From Yeosuana aromativorans (GTDB lineage Bacteria; Bacteroidota; Bacteroidia; Flavobacteriales; Flavobacteriaceae), in contig NZ_BMNR01000001.1 of assembly GCF_014646655.1 (NCBI RefSeq), positions 626,572-690,571 on the forward strand: DNA of 64,000 nt. Direction: 5' to 3'. Positions 62,756 to 64,000 of this stretch are shown piece by piece; the first letter of the stretch is position 1, and the number at the start of each line of letters is the position of its first letter. A program made the translations under genes and the position numbers. Below the pieces are notes generated by a model, which worked only from the letters and a program-made list of their open reading frames with translations, searched no databases and was not told the origin of the DNA.

Positions 62756-62790
62756 GAAACCGCTTAAAGTACTTGACTTTAAACGGTTTC
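62756..62790. terminator. Stem-loop between the dehydrogenase gene and the convergent lipoprotein gene
   Basis: The arms gaaaccgcttaaagt (62756-62770) and actttaaacggtttc (62776-62790) pair over 15 bp with one mismatch and a 5-nt loop. No T-run follows on the plus strand, so terminator function is likely from position but not certain. Confidence 0.6.
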
Positions 62791-62818
62791 TAAACTAAAT
62801 AACCAACCAAACTATGTA

Positions 62819-63760
62819 TTATCCTCGAGTGCTCTCTCTTGGATTACTAACTTTATTTTGTCTTTCTTTTCGCAATTTTCCTGAGGTGACCGAAGTCTTA
62901 CCTTTTGTGTTTGCTGTTTTTAAATACTGAATATATCCGCGACCTTCAAACTGATAAACACTTTGAGAAGATGGTTGATATAACTCAATCTTTCCGTCAT
63001 TTATAACGTTCAATTCAAAGTATTCATTGTTGAAGAAATCATAATCTAATGTTAAAGTTTTTAAATAGGCATCTCCATTGACGTTTCCTACACCGTAAAC
63101 TCCTGTATAATCCCAAATCAAGTTAGAAACATTGGTGCCAGGGTTGTCTTGTGAACTCCTAAAAGTATCATCATTGCCCCCTGATATAAACTGCAAGTAA
63201 TTTTCATTATCAAACTCATTTACAGCACCATAATCGCTGGTATATATTTTTTCCCAAGCTTCATATTCCTGCAAGAAATAATGGATATTATCATAAAACA
63301 CATAGTCATAATCAAATGTGCTACGTTGATAGCCTTTTAAAAAGTAAGACGTATCATTATTAGGATTATATAGCTCTATGGTGTTATTATTTATTTGGTA
63401 AACATCAAAGGTCTCAAAACCATCAACATCGTGGTTTACATCCAAAATCATATCATACGCATCATAATCACCAACAGCAATTCCAAATCCATTTCCAGTG
63501 CTACCTATACCTACCAAATTATTGTTGGCATAAAGGGTTCCGTTCCTAAATGAAATGGTAAATGCCATTTGTAAAAACGGTGTCGTACCATAACCAACGG
63601 TTTCATTAACATCAACATACCATAATTCGTAAGAATTCAAAAGTTGGTTTATTGAGATTGTAGGTTCCTCTACATAATTGTCTACAACAACATCTGTATA
63701 ACATGAGGTAAAAAGTGTTGCAGTTAATGCAAATCCTAAAAGTAGTTTTAAAGTTTTCAT
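62819..63760 (-). CDS. Lipoprotein of unknown function
   Basis: A 313-residue protein with a lipoprotein signal (LLLGFALTATLFTSC, modified Cys at residue 20). The mature part is rich in Tyr, Asp and Asn. It contains two related segments (INQLLNSYELWYVDVNE...FLQMAFTISFRNGTLYANNN and YDNIHYFLQEYEAWEKIYTSD...ENYLQFISGG), suggesting an internal duplication of an approximately 140-residue beta-rich domain. The last 30 residues are basic. From memory, relatives are sometimes mislabelled as NadD because they sit near nadD, as this one does; no adenylyltransferase motif is present. Confidence 0.8.
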   Translation of the reverse strand: MKTLKLLLGFALTATLFTSCYTDVVVDNYVEEPTISINQLLNSYELWYVDVNETVGYGTTPFLQMAFTISFRNGTLYANNNLVGIGSTGNGFGIAVGDYDAYDMILDVNHDVDGFETFDVYQINNNTIELYNPNNDTSYFLKGYQRSTFDYDYVFYDNIHYFLQEYEAWEKIYTSDYGAVNEFDNENYLQFISGGNDDTFRSSQDNPGTNVSNLIWDYTGVYGVGNVNGDAYLKTLTLDYDFFNNEYFELNVINDGKIELYQPSSQSVYQFEGRGYIQYLKTANTKGKTSVTSGKLRKERQNKVSNPRESTRG

Positions 63761-63859
63761 ACGCCTTAATTTTATCGTTCTGTTAACAGTTATTCAAAAC
63801 ACATGCCAAAAAAATTTGTGTTTTAAAATTACTGGCTTATCTATCACTGATATTTTATG

Positions 63860-63867
63860 TACTTTTG
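63860..63867 (+). promoter_or_regulatory. -7 promoter element of gpsA
   Basis: TACTTTTG is a perfect TAnnTTTG match, 22 bp before the gpsA ATG. Confidence 0.5.
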
Positions 63868-63889
63868 AAATTGAAACTCTCTTTAAAGT

Positions 63890-64000
63890 ATGGACAAACA
63901 ACTAAAATATGCCGTTTTTGGGGCCGGAAGTTGGGCAACTGCCATTGTGAAAATGTTATGTGAAAATCTTCCTGAAGTTGGATGGTATATGCGTAGTGTT
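63890..64000 (+). CDS. gpsA: Glycerol-3-phosphate dehydrogenase [NAD(P)+] (5' end only)
   Basis: An ATG at 63890 opens a frame that runs off the right edge after 37 codons. The visible N-terminus (KYAVFGAGSWATAIVKML, then VGWYMRS) contains the GxGxxA nucleotide-binding motif typical of GpsA, which reduces dihydroxyacetone phosphate to sn-glycerol 3-phosphate for phospholipid synthesis. The assignment rests on this short stretch, but GAGSWATAI is characteristic. Confidence 0.85.
   Translation, partial: MDKQLKYAVFGAGSWATAIVKMLCENLPEVGWYMRSV

Noticed and set aside
63780-63789. Perfect palindrome CTGTTAACAG upstream of gpsA
   Set aside because: Ten bases centred on GTTAAC are expected by chance in AT-rich DNA and no second copy was noticed nearby.

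Overview
The window looks like chromosomal DNA of a marine or soil Flavobacteriaceae member (Bacteroidota). The evidence is: AT-rich DNA; gene starts without obvious Shine-Dalgarno sequences; many copies of the Bacteroidota -7 promoter element TAnnTTTG just upstream of genes; a type IX secretion C-terminal sorting domain; a short-chain-type L-threonine dehydrogenase close to the Flavobacterium enzyme; and a fused OlsF-type ornithine-lipid acyltransferase. I see no prophage, insertion sequence, CRISPR array or rRNA. One tRNA gene (Leu, CAA) is present.

Layout. 1-2.1 kb: the 5' part of a large repeat-bearing surface protein (GTG start, runs off the window). 2.2-9.1 kb: Ctp protease, dCMP deaminase, HupE-like protein, threonine dehydrogenase, small envelope proteins, and a DinB-family gene that appears broken by a one-base frameshift. 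9.2-17 kb: ssb, nadA-nadB, an Rrf2 regulator with three cysteines, a 605-residue protein of unknown function, and the anaerobic ribonucleotide reductase pair nrdG-nrdD. 17-31 kb: a carbon/nitrogen assimilation block with PEP carboxylase, two tandem amtB-PII pairs, an outer-membrane porin and divergently transcribed gltBD. 31-36.5 kb: a SulP transporter with beta-carbonic anhydrase (probable bicarbonate supply), fructose bisphosphatase, a GNAT protein and aspartate kinase. 36.6-42.3 kb: olsF, small membrane proteins and a run of small metabolic genes. 42.3-55.2 kb: a GC-richer palindromic intergenic repeat, then mgtE-rsmA-DUF4286-GNAT-TPR, serS, ribF, a secreted metallopeptidase, pth, rplY and prs. 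55.3-58.5 kb: tRNA-Leu and a YceI/porin/YceI cluster with a three-copy 48-bp upstream array. 58.7-64 kb: a DUF4468-like protein, an orphan terminator/possible small RNA, yicC-gmk-nadD, an NADP-type dehydrogenase, a lipoprotein and the start of gpsA.

The most interesting signal is regulatory. The promoter of the 605-residue unknown gene (between nrdD and the Rrf2 gene) and the promoter of the YceI-porin-YceI cluster, 44 kb apart, share one composite layout: a 14-bp inverted repeat ATGA-N6-TCAT, one base, TTTTG, exactly 16 bases, then a TAnnTTTG-like -7 box. In the YceI case the 14-bp site recurs three times at exactly 48-bp spacing. This resembles a Crp/Fnr-type activator site abutting the -33 box. 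It suggests that the unknown protein and the YceI envelope cluster belong to one low-oxygen or redox regulon; that link is an inference.

Other points are three genes whose longest reading frame starts on a TTG lying in or over a promoter -7 box, so the true start is a downstream ATG; a 40-codon membrane peptide gene; and a sequence-supported frameshift in the DinB gene.
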